NCBI GenBank assembly: GCA_017649565.1
Contig: JAGCGO010000113.1
Coordinates: 1-63,549, forward strand
From: Fibrobacter sp.
GTDB lineage: Bacteria > Fibrobacterota > Fibrobacteria > Fibrobacterales > Fibrobacteraceae
Length of the DNA: 63,549 nt
Direction: 5' to 3'
Shown here: piece after piece, positions 10,539-17,966 of the stretch
How positions within the stretch are numbered: position 1 is the first letter of the stretch
Layout: each line of letters starts with the position of its first letter
Position numbers and translations under genes: made by a program
The notes under the pieces: model-generated
Told to the model about the DNA's origin: nothing
What the model saw: the letters and a program-made list of their open reading frames with translations, nothing else
Database searches by the model: none

Positions 10539-12587
10539 CTTGCAGTAGATGATCATTAAATCCGTGGTTCCGTCGGCGTTTGTATATCCCCTTGCGTCGA
10601 GGGTGACTGCGTAGAAATCCTCGCCAGTACTTTCATTGAAGTCGGGCCCGATGACGACCCAGAATGCCGTTTTGTTGAAGTTGTCGGCGATTCCGGCGAG
10701 TTCTTTTCTTGCGAATCTAAAATCGCTTATGTGGACGGGTGAAGGGGGAAGCATTGTGCTCGACCAATCGTCTTCGTAGTTTTTGTCGTCCTGATTTTTA
10801 TACTTGGCGACCTTGTAACCATTGACGCCCTGGAGCGTGAGTTCTCCTGTTAATTCATCCAAGCTAACTTGGATTTGAGCTTGCGCCTTGGGAACTTCGG
10901 CATCGTTTTTGAACGAGTAGCCCTTGGTGGCCGATGTGGTCATGCTGCCTGTATTTATCCTAAGTTCGATGGGGGGGACGGTGTTCCCTGCCGAAGAAGA
11001 GGATGTTGGCTCAGCCAGGCAGAATGCGGGTTCACGAACGAATTCTATGGAATCGATGGCGGTATACTTTCGGGGATTTGTCGTGTCGTCCGACGCTTCA
11101 ACCGCGATGAACAGTTTGAACGTTCCGCACTGTATTTTTGCTGTATCGGTCATTCTTACGCCCATTTCGCTGAGGTTAATTACGGTTCTGGGGAATGCAG
11201 GCTTCGTGTATTGGAGCTGAATCGGGGTTTCTTCGTTTTGGCCTAACTGATTTACGTGTGCTAAAACCAGGGTTAAGCCTGTGAAGAACGGCTCGGTTTC
11301 GAGCTCCCTTGGAAAGCATGGTTCGTTCAAGTCTACGCTACCATTGAAGATGAATGTGGTTGCGTCTGCGTTGCGATAAACTTTCTCTTTCTGGAAGTTG
11401 AATGGAGTAATTGACGATATTGGACAATAGGAACTGCTGGATTTTCCCGTTACAGACGACGATGACTGCACAGAACTGCTTGACTGCACGGAACTGCTTG
11501 ACCGCACGGAACTGCTTGACCGCACGGAACTGCTTGACCGCACAGAACTGCTTGACCGCACAGAACTGCTAGAAACTTCGCTAGAAGAACTTGCAGACTG
11601 AGTGGTTCTTGAACTGCAGGATTTATCCTCATCGGGCTTAGAACTGGATGAACTCTGAATTTTACTTGACGAGGATCCTTTTTCACTTGACGAAGATTTT
11701 GTCAAATGTGAATTTTCAAAATCAAAGATATTTGTTGCACTAGTTGTGCTTTCACAGTCACTACAGACCCACAATAATTCTAATTCGGATACGCAATTGC
11801 TAAAAATATGTTTGACATGTTTTTCCCAATAGGGATCCCTGTAGCCAAAGGTCGTGTCTGCCGAGATTTCTACGAGTTCAATTCTACAGGTTCCAGTGGA
11901 ATCAATATGTTTAGAAGCATAAACAGTCCCTTTTTCGGTGATTTCTATCGGTCGACCATTTGTTTTGCTTACTGCAAAATAGAATTCTCCGTTTTCTTCG
12001 CTACATTCGTCTTTAAATTGTTCCATGGTGATGGAATCATTTGGGTAGTCGGATTGTCCTTTTAGTAAGGTTTTGTTTACGTAGCCATCTCCGAATCCAA
12101 TAGTGTACAACAAATTTTTGTTGTTTAAGCAAACGATTCGTTTGCTTATGGGAGTGCTGCCGAAACCGATGGGACCGTGCACTATTTTTTCGCTGTCCAG
12201 CATTGCGGTAAGAGCGTAACAACTGTCCGAGCTGCACATGTTCTGATTTTCTTCCACGTTAATCCATGTGATTGAATCATCCGCTACTATTGCTTGGTAG
12301 GACGCATCGAAAGAGGCTTGGGCGTTGACAGTATCTTCGATGGTTTCTCCTGTTTCCGAAATAGAAATCGTAACAGGTTTGGGCCTGTTGTTAAATTCCC
12401 TTAAACTGGCCAATATGTCATTTGTGCGGCTTGCAGATGTGGATTCCTGAGAAGAACTTGATTGCTTTGCCATGGTATTGGGCTGCTCGTCGGCTCCTGC
12501 AATTTTTTCGCTGGAACAAGCGCTAAATGCACTGATTATACCCAAAGTAGCAAAAAAATAAATCAAAAAAAGTCTTTTAAAATTCAT
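10533..12587 (-). CDS. Large Ser-rich lipoprotein, apparent fusion of two lipoprotein genes
   Basis: The 684-residue protein has a lipobox (SAFSAC, Cys24), an N-terminal domain of about 240 residues with paired cysteines, then a polyserine linker and a C-terminal domain. From about residue 265 it reads LLWVCSDCESTTSATNIFDFENSHLTKS. This matches the N-terminal lipobox region of the neighbouring lipoprotein at 13613-14923 (LLWSCGDSESTTSATNVFDFEN), and the rest also matches to the end. It therefore looks like a new lipoprotein N-terminus joined in frame to a second lipoprotein, leaving an internal lipobox fossil. The linker contains six 18-bp repeats. It starts 10 bp after the stop of the TIGR02147 gene, so they likely form one unit. 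No function recognised. Confidence 0.8.
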   Translation of the reverse strand: MNFKRLFLIYFFATLGIISAFSACSSEKIAGADEQPNTMAKQSSSSQESTSASRTNDILASLREFNNRPKPVTISISETGETIEDTVNAQASFDASYQAIVADDSITWINVEENQNMCSSDSCYALTAMLDSEKIVHGPIGFGSTPISKRIVCLNNKNLLYTIGFGDGYVNKTLLKGQSDYPNDSITMEQFKDECSEENGEFYFAVSKTNGRPIEITEKGTVYASKHIDSTGTCRIELVEISADTTFGYRDPYWEKHVKHIFSNCVSELELLWVCSDCESTTSATNIFDFENSHLTKSSSSEKGSSSSKIQSSSSSKPDEDKSCSSRTTQSASSSSEVSSSSVRSSSSVRSSSSVRSSSSVRSSSSVQSSSSVQSSSSVTGKSSSSYCPISSITPFNFQKEKVYRNADATTFIFNGSVDLNEPCFPRELETEPFFTGLTLVLAHVNQLGQNEETPIQLQYTKPAFPRTVINLSEMGVRMTDTAKIQCGTFKLFIAVEASDDTTNPRKYTAIDSIEFVREPAFCLAEPTSSSSAGNTVPPIELRINTGSMTTSATKGYSFKNDAEVPKAQAQIQVSLDELTGELTLQGVNGYKVAKYKNQDDKNYEDDWSSTMLPPSPVHISDFRFARKELAGIADNFNKTAFWVVIGPDFNESTGEDFYAVTLDARGYTNADGTTDLMIIYCKL
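11466..11573 (-). repeat. Six tandem 18-bp repeats in the Ser-rich linker
   Basis: Units of CYGCACRGAACTGCTTGA (plus strand) are repeated six times with a few transitions, encoding SSSVRS/SSSVQS on the minus strand. The 18-bp period keeps the frame, so copy number can change linker length without breaking the gene. Confidence 0.95.
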
Positions 12588-12597
12588 AGGACTCTCC

Positions 12598-13413
12598 TTA
12601 TATTCTTTCCGTCAACGGGAAAAGTTGCAAGTTTAAACGATAGACTTGGTCGGCGTTGTCGCACTCGCCAGCGATGGCGATGACCTGTTTGCGACAGCGG
12701 TCCACCTCGTCCGTTATGCGCTTCAACGCCTTGGCGTCGACACCCACGGTCACGCCCGAGATGTTGCGTTCTACGGGTCTGATTTTATCGATGGCCTCAC
12801 GGGCGAGGTCAATCATCTGGCGGTTCATGGAACGCAGCGCCAACGTGAGCGATTCGGAGGAACCGGTGATGATCTTGTCGGTCTGCTTGTAGACGTTCTT
12901 GCACTTGCTTTTGAGTATGTTGAGTTTGACCAGAAGCTTCAGCGCATCGCGGACTTCTTGCGCCGTAAAGTCGTGCTTGATTTTCTTGGCTATGTCGCCC
13001 GGAAGCGCCCCCGGCATCAGCGGAGCCAGCTCGCGGACGATGGAATTCACCGCCGATTCGTAATAGTCGAACGCATCCGCATTGAGAACGCGTGCGTGCT
13101 GTTCCTTGGCAATTTCTTCCATTTTGCGGAAGGCTTCCTTTTTCTTGTCGTCATCCTTCGCATTCGTGAAGTCGACCATGTACTTGAAATAGTCGCACTC
13201 GTAGTCGCAAAGGCCCATGGCCGCGGCCACCAACGGAACGCCTACGCGGCTGAGGGAAGTCTTTCCGTCACAGACGAGCTTGAGATACGACGGCGAGGCG
13301 AAGCCTGCCTGCTTGGAGAATTCACGCCACGAGAACGCAGATGTCCTTTTGCGCCAGTCGAAGTAGTCCAGTATATATTTGCGGTAATCTTGATATTCGG
13401 TTATCGGCTTCAT
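12598..13413 (-). CDS. TIGR02147 (DUF4423) family regulator-like protein
   Basis: The 271-residue protein begins MKPITEYQDYRKYILDYF and continues with an FSWREFSKQAGFASPSYLKLV segment that resembles an HTH region. The remainder matches the TIGR02147 pattern, including the late SGVTVGVDAKALKRITDEVDRCRKQVIAIA stretch. This family is greatly expanded in Fibrobacter and is thought to be regulatory because of the HTH; targets are unknown. It is followed after 10 bp by the large lipoprotein gene and preceded by a paralogue of that lipoprotein, so it may control surface lipoprotein expression. That link is inference from position. Confidence 0.8.
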   Translation of the reverse strand: MKPITEYQDYRKYILDYFDWRKRTSAFSWREFSKQAGFASPSYLKLVCDGKTSLSRVGVPLVAAAMGLCDYECDYFKYMVDFTNAKDDDKKKEAFRKMEEIAKEQHARVLNADAFDYYESAVNSIVRELAPLMPGALPGDIAKKIKHDFTAQEVRDALKLLVKLNILKSKCKNVYKQTDKIITGSSESLTLALRSMNRQMIDLAREAIDKIRPVERNISGVTVGVDAKALKRITDEVDRCRKQVIAIAGECDNADQVYRLNLQLFPLTERI

Positions 13414-13612
13414 TCAAGACCTCTATTCTGATGGTTCCTATATACTTTTTTCTCAAGAAAAATATTAATGATGATACAAAGTCGTTCTTCTTTAGCAAAT
13501 TTCGCTAAAAAATTTAGAAAGTGAAAAGAAAAAACGCTAAATGAATCACTTGGAAAATATATGATACAGGGTTATCAAGGAAAACCTTCGTTGAACAGCC
13601 TACTGCGGGAGG

Positions 13613-14923
13613 TTATTTCTTGTAGTAGATAATTTTTAACGGACGGACACCTTCTTCGTTTGCTCTTTCCATTGTTTTCAGTGTAATGGTGTAAAAATCC
13701 TCTGCGGTTTCTTTGTTGAAGGCAGGGCCAATGACTATCCAGAATGCGTCCACATCGAAATAAGTTGAGTCTGTGAGATTGGCTTCTGTAAATTTGAAAT
13801 CGGTCGTGTGGACGGGAGAGGGGGGTAGGTCGCCACTATACCAATCATCACTGTAGGTAGTTCGGTCTCTGGAATTGTCGTACTTGGTGACTTTGTGACC
13901 ATTAACGCCATAGAGCATTAGTCCTCCGTCTCGCCCTTGTTTCACTTGAATTTGGGCCCGCTCTATAGGGACCTCGGCATCTTCTTTGAACGAATATCCT
14001 CGAGTTTCCGAAGTGGACATTAGACCGTTAAATTGCCTAATTTCAACTTTTCGCACGACAGAGTCTATAGCAGCGCTGGAGGATGATTTCGGTTCCGCCT
14101 CACAGTATATGGGCTCACGAACGAATTCTACGGAATCCCAGCTGACGAACCTATCATGCATTTTGGGGTCGTTCGTTGCCAAGAGAACAACGAATAACTT
14201 GAAATTTCCGCATTGGGTTTTTGCCGAATCGCTTATTTTTACACCCATTTGTGCGAAATCAATTGTTTGCGCTGGCAATGTTGGCGGCGTGTATTGGATA
14301 TTGATTCGGGCTTGTTCGTTTTGGCCTAACTCGTTCACATGGACAAGTTGTAGATTAACGTCTGTAAAAATAAAGTCTGTTTCATCGCTTGCGTCTGCGG
14401 TGCATTCGGATATGTGAAAATTTGCGCCTCCATAGAAGAGAATTTCTGATTTATCTGCATTGGGTTTGGCCGTAAGTGGCAAAAAATGAATGGGGGAAAC
14501 TTCTCTTATGCATATTGATGAAGAAGATGTTTGCACGGGATTGCCGTGCTCAACACTGGAAGAACTAGTCATAGAGTTGCTTGAACTGGACAATTTTGTT
14601 TTTGAATTGCTAGAACTTGAAGACTTTGATTTAGATTTTGAGGAACTTGATTTTGCTTTTTTAGAACTAGAAGAACTCTTCTGGTCACTAGACGAAGATT
14701 CTTCATTTTCTTCTGTGCTAGAATTGTATGATTCATCCTCATCGGATTCAGAACTAGATGAACTCTGAACTTCACTTGACGAGGATTCTTCTTCACTTGA
14801 CGAGGATTTTGTTAAATGAAAATTTTCGAAATCAAAGACATTTGTTGCACTAGTTGTACTTTCACTGTCACCGCAGGACCACAATAGAAATGCAGCTAGC
14901 CAAAGAAGACAAAGTTTTCTCAT
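13613..14923 (-). CDS. Ser-rich lipoprotein, paralogue of the 10533-12587 gene
   Basis: The 436-residue protein has a short signal ending LLWSC (Cys17), then STTSATNVFDFEN, a long Ser/Lys/Asp/Glu linker to about residue 130, and a C-terminal domain. The C-terminal half (PVHTTDFKFTEANL, FWIVIGPAFNKETAEDFYTITL) is clearly homologous to that of the large lipoprotein across the TIGR02147 gene. The DNA is also similar around the lipobox and linker start, which suggests a recent duplication. Anchoring in the outer membrane or periplasm is inferred. The domain is unknown to me. Confidence 0.8.
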   Translation of the reverse strand: MRKLCLLWLAAFLLWSCGDSESTTSATNVFDFENFHLTKSSSSEEESSSSEVQSSSSSESDEDESYNSSTEENEESSSSDQKSSSSSKKAKSSSSKSKSKSSSSSNSKTKLSSSSNSMTSSSSVEHGNPVQTSSSSICIREVSPIHFLPLTAKPNADKSEILFYGGANFHISECTADASDETDFIFTDVNLQLVHVNELGQNEQARINIQYTPPTLPAQTIDFAQMGVKISDSAKTQCGNFKLFVVLLATNDPKMHDRFVSWDSVEFVREPIYCEAEPKSSSSAAIDSVVRKVEIRQFNGLMSTSETRGYSFKEDAEVPIERAQIQVKQGRDGGLMLYGVNGHKVTKYDNSRDRTTYSDDWYSGDLPPSPVHTTDFKFTEANLTDSTYFDVDAFWIVIGPAFNKETAEDFYTITLKTMERANEEGVRPLKIIYYKK

Positions 14924-14976
14924 AATAAAAATCCCTCTTACAATAAGGTAATATAATTTATTTTAGAGTTTGATAT

Positions 14977-15110
14977 GGGTAGCCAGATAGCAAAATGTCG
15001 CTTTGCTCCATTTTGCCCTGCGGGCGTCATCCTTGCGGATGCCGCGCAAAATACGCTAATGTTCATTTCATTCACCGCGTATTTTGTCGAACTGACTTCG
15101 TCAGTTCTCA
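14977..15110 (-). repeat. 134-bp structured repeat, copy 1, with tRNA-Pro 3'-end sequence
   Basis: It starts on the plus strand with GGGTAGCCAGAT, identical to the complement of the tRNA-Pro 3' end, followed by AGCAAAATG. It can form hairpins with stems GCAAAATG/CATTTTGC, GCCC/GGGC, CATCC/GGATG, CAAAATACGC/GCGTATTTTG and GAACTGAC/GTCAGTTC. It differs from copy 2 at seven bases, all in loops. Confidence 0.85.
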
Positions 15111-15161
15111 CTATCTACCTGAGATACAATAAATGCACCCGCAAGGGGTGCGTAGTTAGCG

Positions 15162-15295
15162 GGGTAGCCAGATAGCAAAATGTCGCTTCGCTTCATTTTG
15201 CCCTACGGGCGTCATCCTTGCGGATGCCGCGCAAAATACGCTTATGTTCACTTCGTTTACCGCGTATTTTGTCGAACTGACTTCGTCAGTTCTCA
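15162..15295 (-). repeat. 134-bp structured repeat, copy 2, with tRNA-Pro 3'-end sequence
   Basis: Same length and same five stems as copy 1. Here the identity with the tRNA-Pro 3' end extends two bases further (CGGGGTAGCCAGAT from 15160). It lies 14 bp downstream of the tRNA-Pro terminator, reading in the tRNA direction. Confidence 0.85.
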
Positions 15296-15308
15296 TCAGT
15301 CTATTATC

Positions 15309-15347
15309 GATAAACAAAGGACCCCACGAGGGGGTCCTTTGTTTATC
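15309..15347 (-). terminator. tRNA-Pro terminator hairpin
   Basis: A perfect 17-bp stem, GATAAACAAAGGACCCC with its complement, encloses a 5-nt loop directly at the 3' end of the tRNA. It is unusually long and touches the last tRNA base, so it could also influence 3' processing. Confidence 0.8.
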
Positions 15348-15419
15348 GGGGTAGCCAGATTCGAACTGACGACATTCTGCTCCCAAAGCAGACGCTCTAC
15401 CAGGCTGAGCTACACCCCG
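15346..15419 (-). tRNA. tRNA-Pro (anticodon TGG)
   Basis: The minus strand reads CGGGGTGTAGCTCAGCCTGG... with D-arm, an anticodon arm CTGCT-TTGGGAG-AGCAG (anticodon TGG), and a TTCGAAT T-loop. The acceptor stem CGGGGTG pairs with TACCCCG, one G-T pair included. The discriminator is A and CCA is not encoded. The 3' dozen bases recur in the two downstream repeats. Confidence 0.95.
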
Positions 15420-15528
15420 AGGTAGCTCAAATATAGCAAATAAACGCTTGGAAAGGTGCTTTTTCTGGGAAAATCTAGCGCATCTTGGGCGATTTTTATA
15501 TATTCATTGTTAAGCTAAGAAGGGAAAA

Positions 15529-16440
15529 TTGAAGAAATCTTATTTAATATCCGCATTTTTTGCAGTCGCATCGGCGGCGTACTTCTGTGCATGCTCCGAT
15601 GTCAAGGAGGTCCCGCCACCTCCGTCGTCTTCCTCTGCTGAACCGATTGTTGAAACTTCCTCTTCTGAGGAAGTCGAGTCCTCATCTTCCGAAGTCATCG
15701 AGTCGTCCAGCGTGGAGGTTGTTCCGAGTTCGTCTTCTGAGGCCCCGAAACGTCCCAAGCCGGTGCCGCCATCTTCGTCATCTGCGGAGCCGGACCGTTG
15801 TGCCGGTGCTGCTAATGCAGGTCTTTGCGACAAGCGCGATGGCCGTATCTACCGCACGGTCCGTATTGGCGGACAGGTCTGGATGGCGGAAAACCTGAAG
15901 TTCCAGGCTCCGGGAAGCTGGTGCTACGAGGACAAGGCCGAGAACTGCTCGACCTATGGCCGACTTTACAAGTGGACCACTGCCGTTGGGCTTGACGATT
16001 CCTACCTGAGCAAGTCCGCGAAGGATCTGCTTGCTACGGAAATCCGCGGAATCTGTCCCGAGGGTTGGCACGTGCCGACGAGCGCAGAGATGAAGACTCT
16101 CTACTCCGGCCTGCGCAAGAAACTGAAGGACCGCAAGGATTCCGTGGTCGAAGGGGTCGGGACCAGCCTGAAGAAAAAGGATGGCTGGGAAGAGAGCGAC
16201 GAGGCACCACCGGGAACGGACAGGTTCGGGTTCGGCGCTGTGCCGGGCGGCTACCGCAATGCCAACGGTGTGTTCAACTACCTGGGCCAGGACTGCAACT
16301 TCTGGGTCGCTTCCGAGGCTTCCGAGGCGGGCCGCGCGCCCTACTGGAACCTGTATTTCGCGAACGAGGATTTCCTCGGCGTGTACAACAACGTGAAGTC
16401 CACGGGATACTCGCTGCGCTGCCTCAAGAACGCCGAATAG
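15529..16440 (+). CDS. FISUMP-domain lipoprotein
   Basis: The 303-residue protein starts at TTG 15529 behind AAGAAGGG. No ATG fits, and the TTG places MKKSYLISAFF at the signal start. Lipobox YFCAC (Cys22) is followed by a Pro/Ser/Glu linker to about residue 95. A canonical FISUMP domain follows: DKRDGRIYRTVRIGGQVWMAENLKF, CSTYGRLYKW, GICPEGWHVPTSAEM, a GFGAVPGGYRN stretch and a SLRCLKN end. The linker is only Ser-rich, with no Cys/Trp module. A surface-exposed lipoprotein is likely; its substrate or partner is unknown. It converges on serS with a shared terminator. Confidence 0.9.
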   Translation: MKKSYLISAFFAVASAAYFCACSDVKEVPPPPSSSSAEPIVETSSSEEVESSSSEVIESSSVEVVPSSSSEAPKRPKPVPPSSSSAEPDRCAGAANAGLCDKRDGRIYRTVRIGGQVWMAENLKFQAPGSWCYEDKAENCSTYGRLYKWTTAVGLDDSYLSKSAKDLLATEIRGICPEGWHVPTSAEMKTLYSGLRKKLKDRKDSVVEGVGTSLKKKDGWEESDEAPPGTDRFGFGAVPGGYRNANGVFNYLGQDCNFWVASEASEAGRAPYWNLYFANEDFLGVYNNVKSTGYSLRCLKNAE

Positions 16441-16466
16441 GGTGGTTCTCTCTGGCACATAAAAGA

Positions 16467-16491
16467 AAAAGGCCCTTCGAAGGGGCCTTTT
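16467..16491. terminator. Bidirectional terminator between FISUMP gene and serS
   Basis: AAAAGGCCC (16467-16475) pairs with GGGCCTTTT (16483-16491) around TTCGAAG, with flanking A and T runs that suit both converging genes. Confidence 0.85.
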
Positions 16492-16518
16492 CTCGTAGAA
16501 TAGTTTGTTCGGTGCGAA

Positions 16519-17805
16519 CTACTTCTTGGGCTCGATGCGTTCCATGCCACCCATGTACGGACGAAGCACTTCGGGGATCAACAGAGAGCCGTCCTTCTGC
16601 TGGTAGTTGTCGCAGATGCCGACCATCACGCGCGGCGTGGCGAGGCCCGAACCGTTCAGCGTGTGGACGAACGTGTTCTTGCCGCCAATCTTGGTCTTGA
16701 TGTTGGCGCGGCGTGCCTGGTAATCTTCGAAGTTACTGCAGGAGCTGACTTCGAGCCACTTCTTTTCGACCGGGGCGTAGACTTCGAGGTCGTAGCACTT
16801 GGCGGCACCAAAACCGAGGTCGCCCTTGCAGAGGGCCAGACGGTGGTAGGGGAGGCCGAGCTTCTCGAGGAGCATTTCGCCGAAGCGAGTGAGCTCTTCG
16901 TGGTCTTCGTAGCTCTTTTCCGGGTGGGCGAAGTAGACCATTTCCACCTTGTTGAACTGGTGCAGACGGAGCAGACCGCGGGTGTCCTTGCCGTAGGAAC
17001 CGGCTTCACGGCGGAAGCAGGCGGAGTAGGCGCAGATGCGCTTCGGGAGTTCGGATTCCGGAATCACTTCGCCGGCATAGAGGTTGGTCAAAGGCACTTC
17101 GGCGGTCGGGATGAGGAACAGGTCGTCGTCCTTGTCGCAGCGGTACATGTCTTCTTCGAACTTCGGGAGCTGGCCCGTGCCGCGCATGGTGTTGCGGGTC
17201 ACCAGGTACGGAGGCGTGAATTCCTCGAAGCCGTTCTTCTGGTGTTCGTCGAGGAAGAACTGGATGAGGGCGCGTTCCAGGCGGGAACCGAGGCCGCGGT
17301 AGACCGGGAAGCCGGAACCGGAAATCTTGGCGCCGCGTTCGAAGTCAAAAATGCCGAGGCGTTCGCCGAGGGTCTTGTGGTCCACGCGGGCGAAGTCATC
17401 GTTCTTGGTGTAGTAGTCAAACGGAATCGGGCCGTCCTTTTCCACCACGTTGTCCGAACTGTCCTTGCCTTCCGGGGAACGCGGGGCGATGTTCGGCACG
17501 TGCATGAGCATTTCGGTCTGCTTGTAGTCGAGGTCCTTGAGCTTCTTGTCGAGTTCGTCGATCTTGTCGCCCAGGGCACGCATGGCGGCCACGGCTTCGT
17601 CGGCATTCTCGCCCTTCTTCTTCAAGTCACCGATCTTCTTGGATTCGGCGTTGCGTTCGCTCTTGAGGCGTTCCACCTCGGTGAGGAGCGGGCGGCGCTC
17701 GTTGTCGATCTCGAGAACGTCCTTCAGGCTGACGGTCGTATACTTCTTTTCGGTTTCTGCAATGTAGTATTCCGGATTTTCACGGATTTTCTTGATATCA
17801 AGCAT
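16519..17805 (-). CDS. serS: Seryl-tRNA synthetase
   Basis: The 428-residue class II synthetase charges tRNA-Ser in the cytoplasm. The N-terminal long coiled-coil arm that holds the tRNA (about residues 28-105, SERNAESKKIGDLKKK) is present. So are the catalytic core with TAEVPLTN, motif 2 (CFRREAGSYGKDTRG) and motif 3 (NGSGLATPRVMVGI). Length and order match bacterial SerRS. It begins MLDIKKIRENPEYY, the usual start, and appears to be a single-gene unit ending at the shared terminator. Confidence 0.98.
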   Translation of the reverse strand: MLDIKKIRENPEYYIAETEKKYTTVSLKDVLEIDNERRPLLTEVERLKSERNAESKKIGDLKKKGENADEAVAAMRALGDKIDELDKKLKDLDYKQTEMLMHVPNIAPRSPEGKDSSDNVVEKDGPIPFDYYTKNDDFARVDHKTLGERLGIFDFERGAKISGSGFPVYRGLGSRLERALIQFFLDEHQKNGFEEFTPPYLVTRNTMRGTGQLPKFEEDMYRCDKDDDLFLIPTAEVPLTNLYAGEVIPESELPKRICAYSACFRREAGSYGKDTRGLLRLHQFNKVEMVYFAHPEKSYEDHEELTRFGEMLLEKLGLPYHRLALCKGDLGFGAAKCYDLEVYAPVEKKWLEVSSCSNFEDYQARRANIKTKIGGKNTFVHTLNGSGLATPRVMVGICDNYQQKDGSLLIPEVLRPYMGGMERIEPKK

Positions 17806-17850
17806 TTTTATGCCTCGGTTGAGAAAATTTTACGCGGGTAAAGATAGAAA

Positions 17851-17880
17851 AGACGAGAGACGAGAGACGAGAGACGAGAG
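17851..17880. repeat. Tandem AGACGAG repeat upstream of serS
   Basis: Four and a bit copies of the 7-mer AGACGAG. Complementary TTTCGTCT words occur 40-60 bases further on (about 17921-17936), and the same words recur in the gap at 55.8 kb. It may form a weak hairpin; no function is evident. Confidence 0.8.
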
Positions 17881-17966
17881 ATATTTTGCTGTTAAATATG
17901 CATGTTGAGGCTTTTTTTCTTTCGTCTTTCGTCTGTAGCGCCAAAGGGGCGTTCATTCGTCTGGTT

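Larger units (their letters stand above)
14924..15308. other. Intergenic region with two structured repeats, no gene seen
   Basis: Between the lipoprotein gene start and the tRNA-Pro terminator there is no convincing coding sequence. It holds two 134-bp direct repeats separated by about 50 bp, and a short GCACCC/GGGTGC hairpin at 15135-15151. Short ORFs crossing the repeats are artefacts of the palindromes. Confidence 0.7.

Noticed and set aside
14977..15295. CRISPR array
   Set aside because: Only two repeats, 134 bp each, with one 50-bp gap and no cas genes; the stems mark a structured repeat instead.
14975..15425. Short open frames through the repeats near tRNA-Pro
   Set aside because: They run across palindromes and the tRNA itself, and both strands give similar frames, so they are by-products of the repeats.
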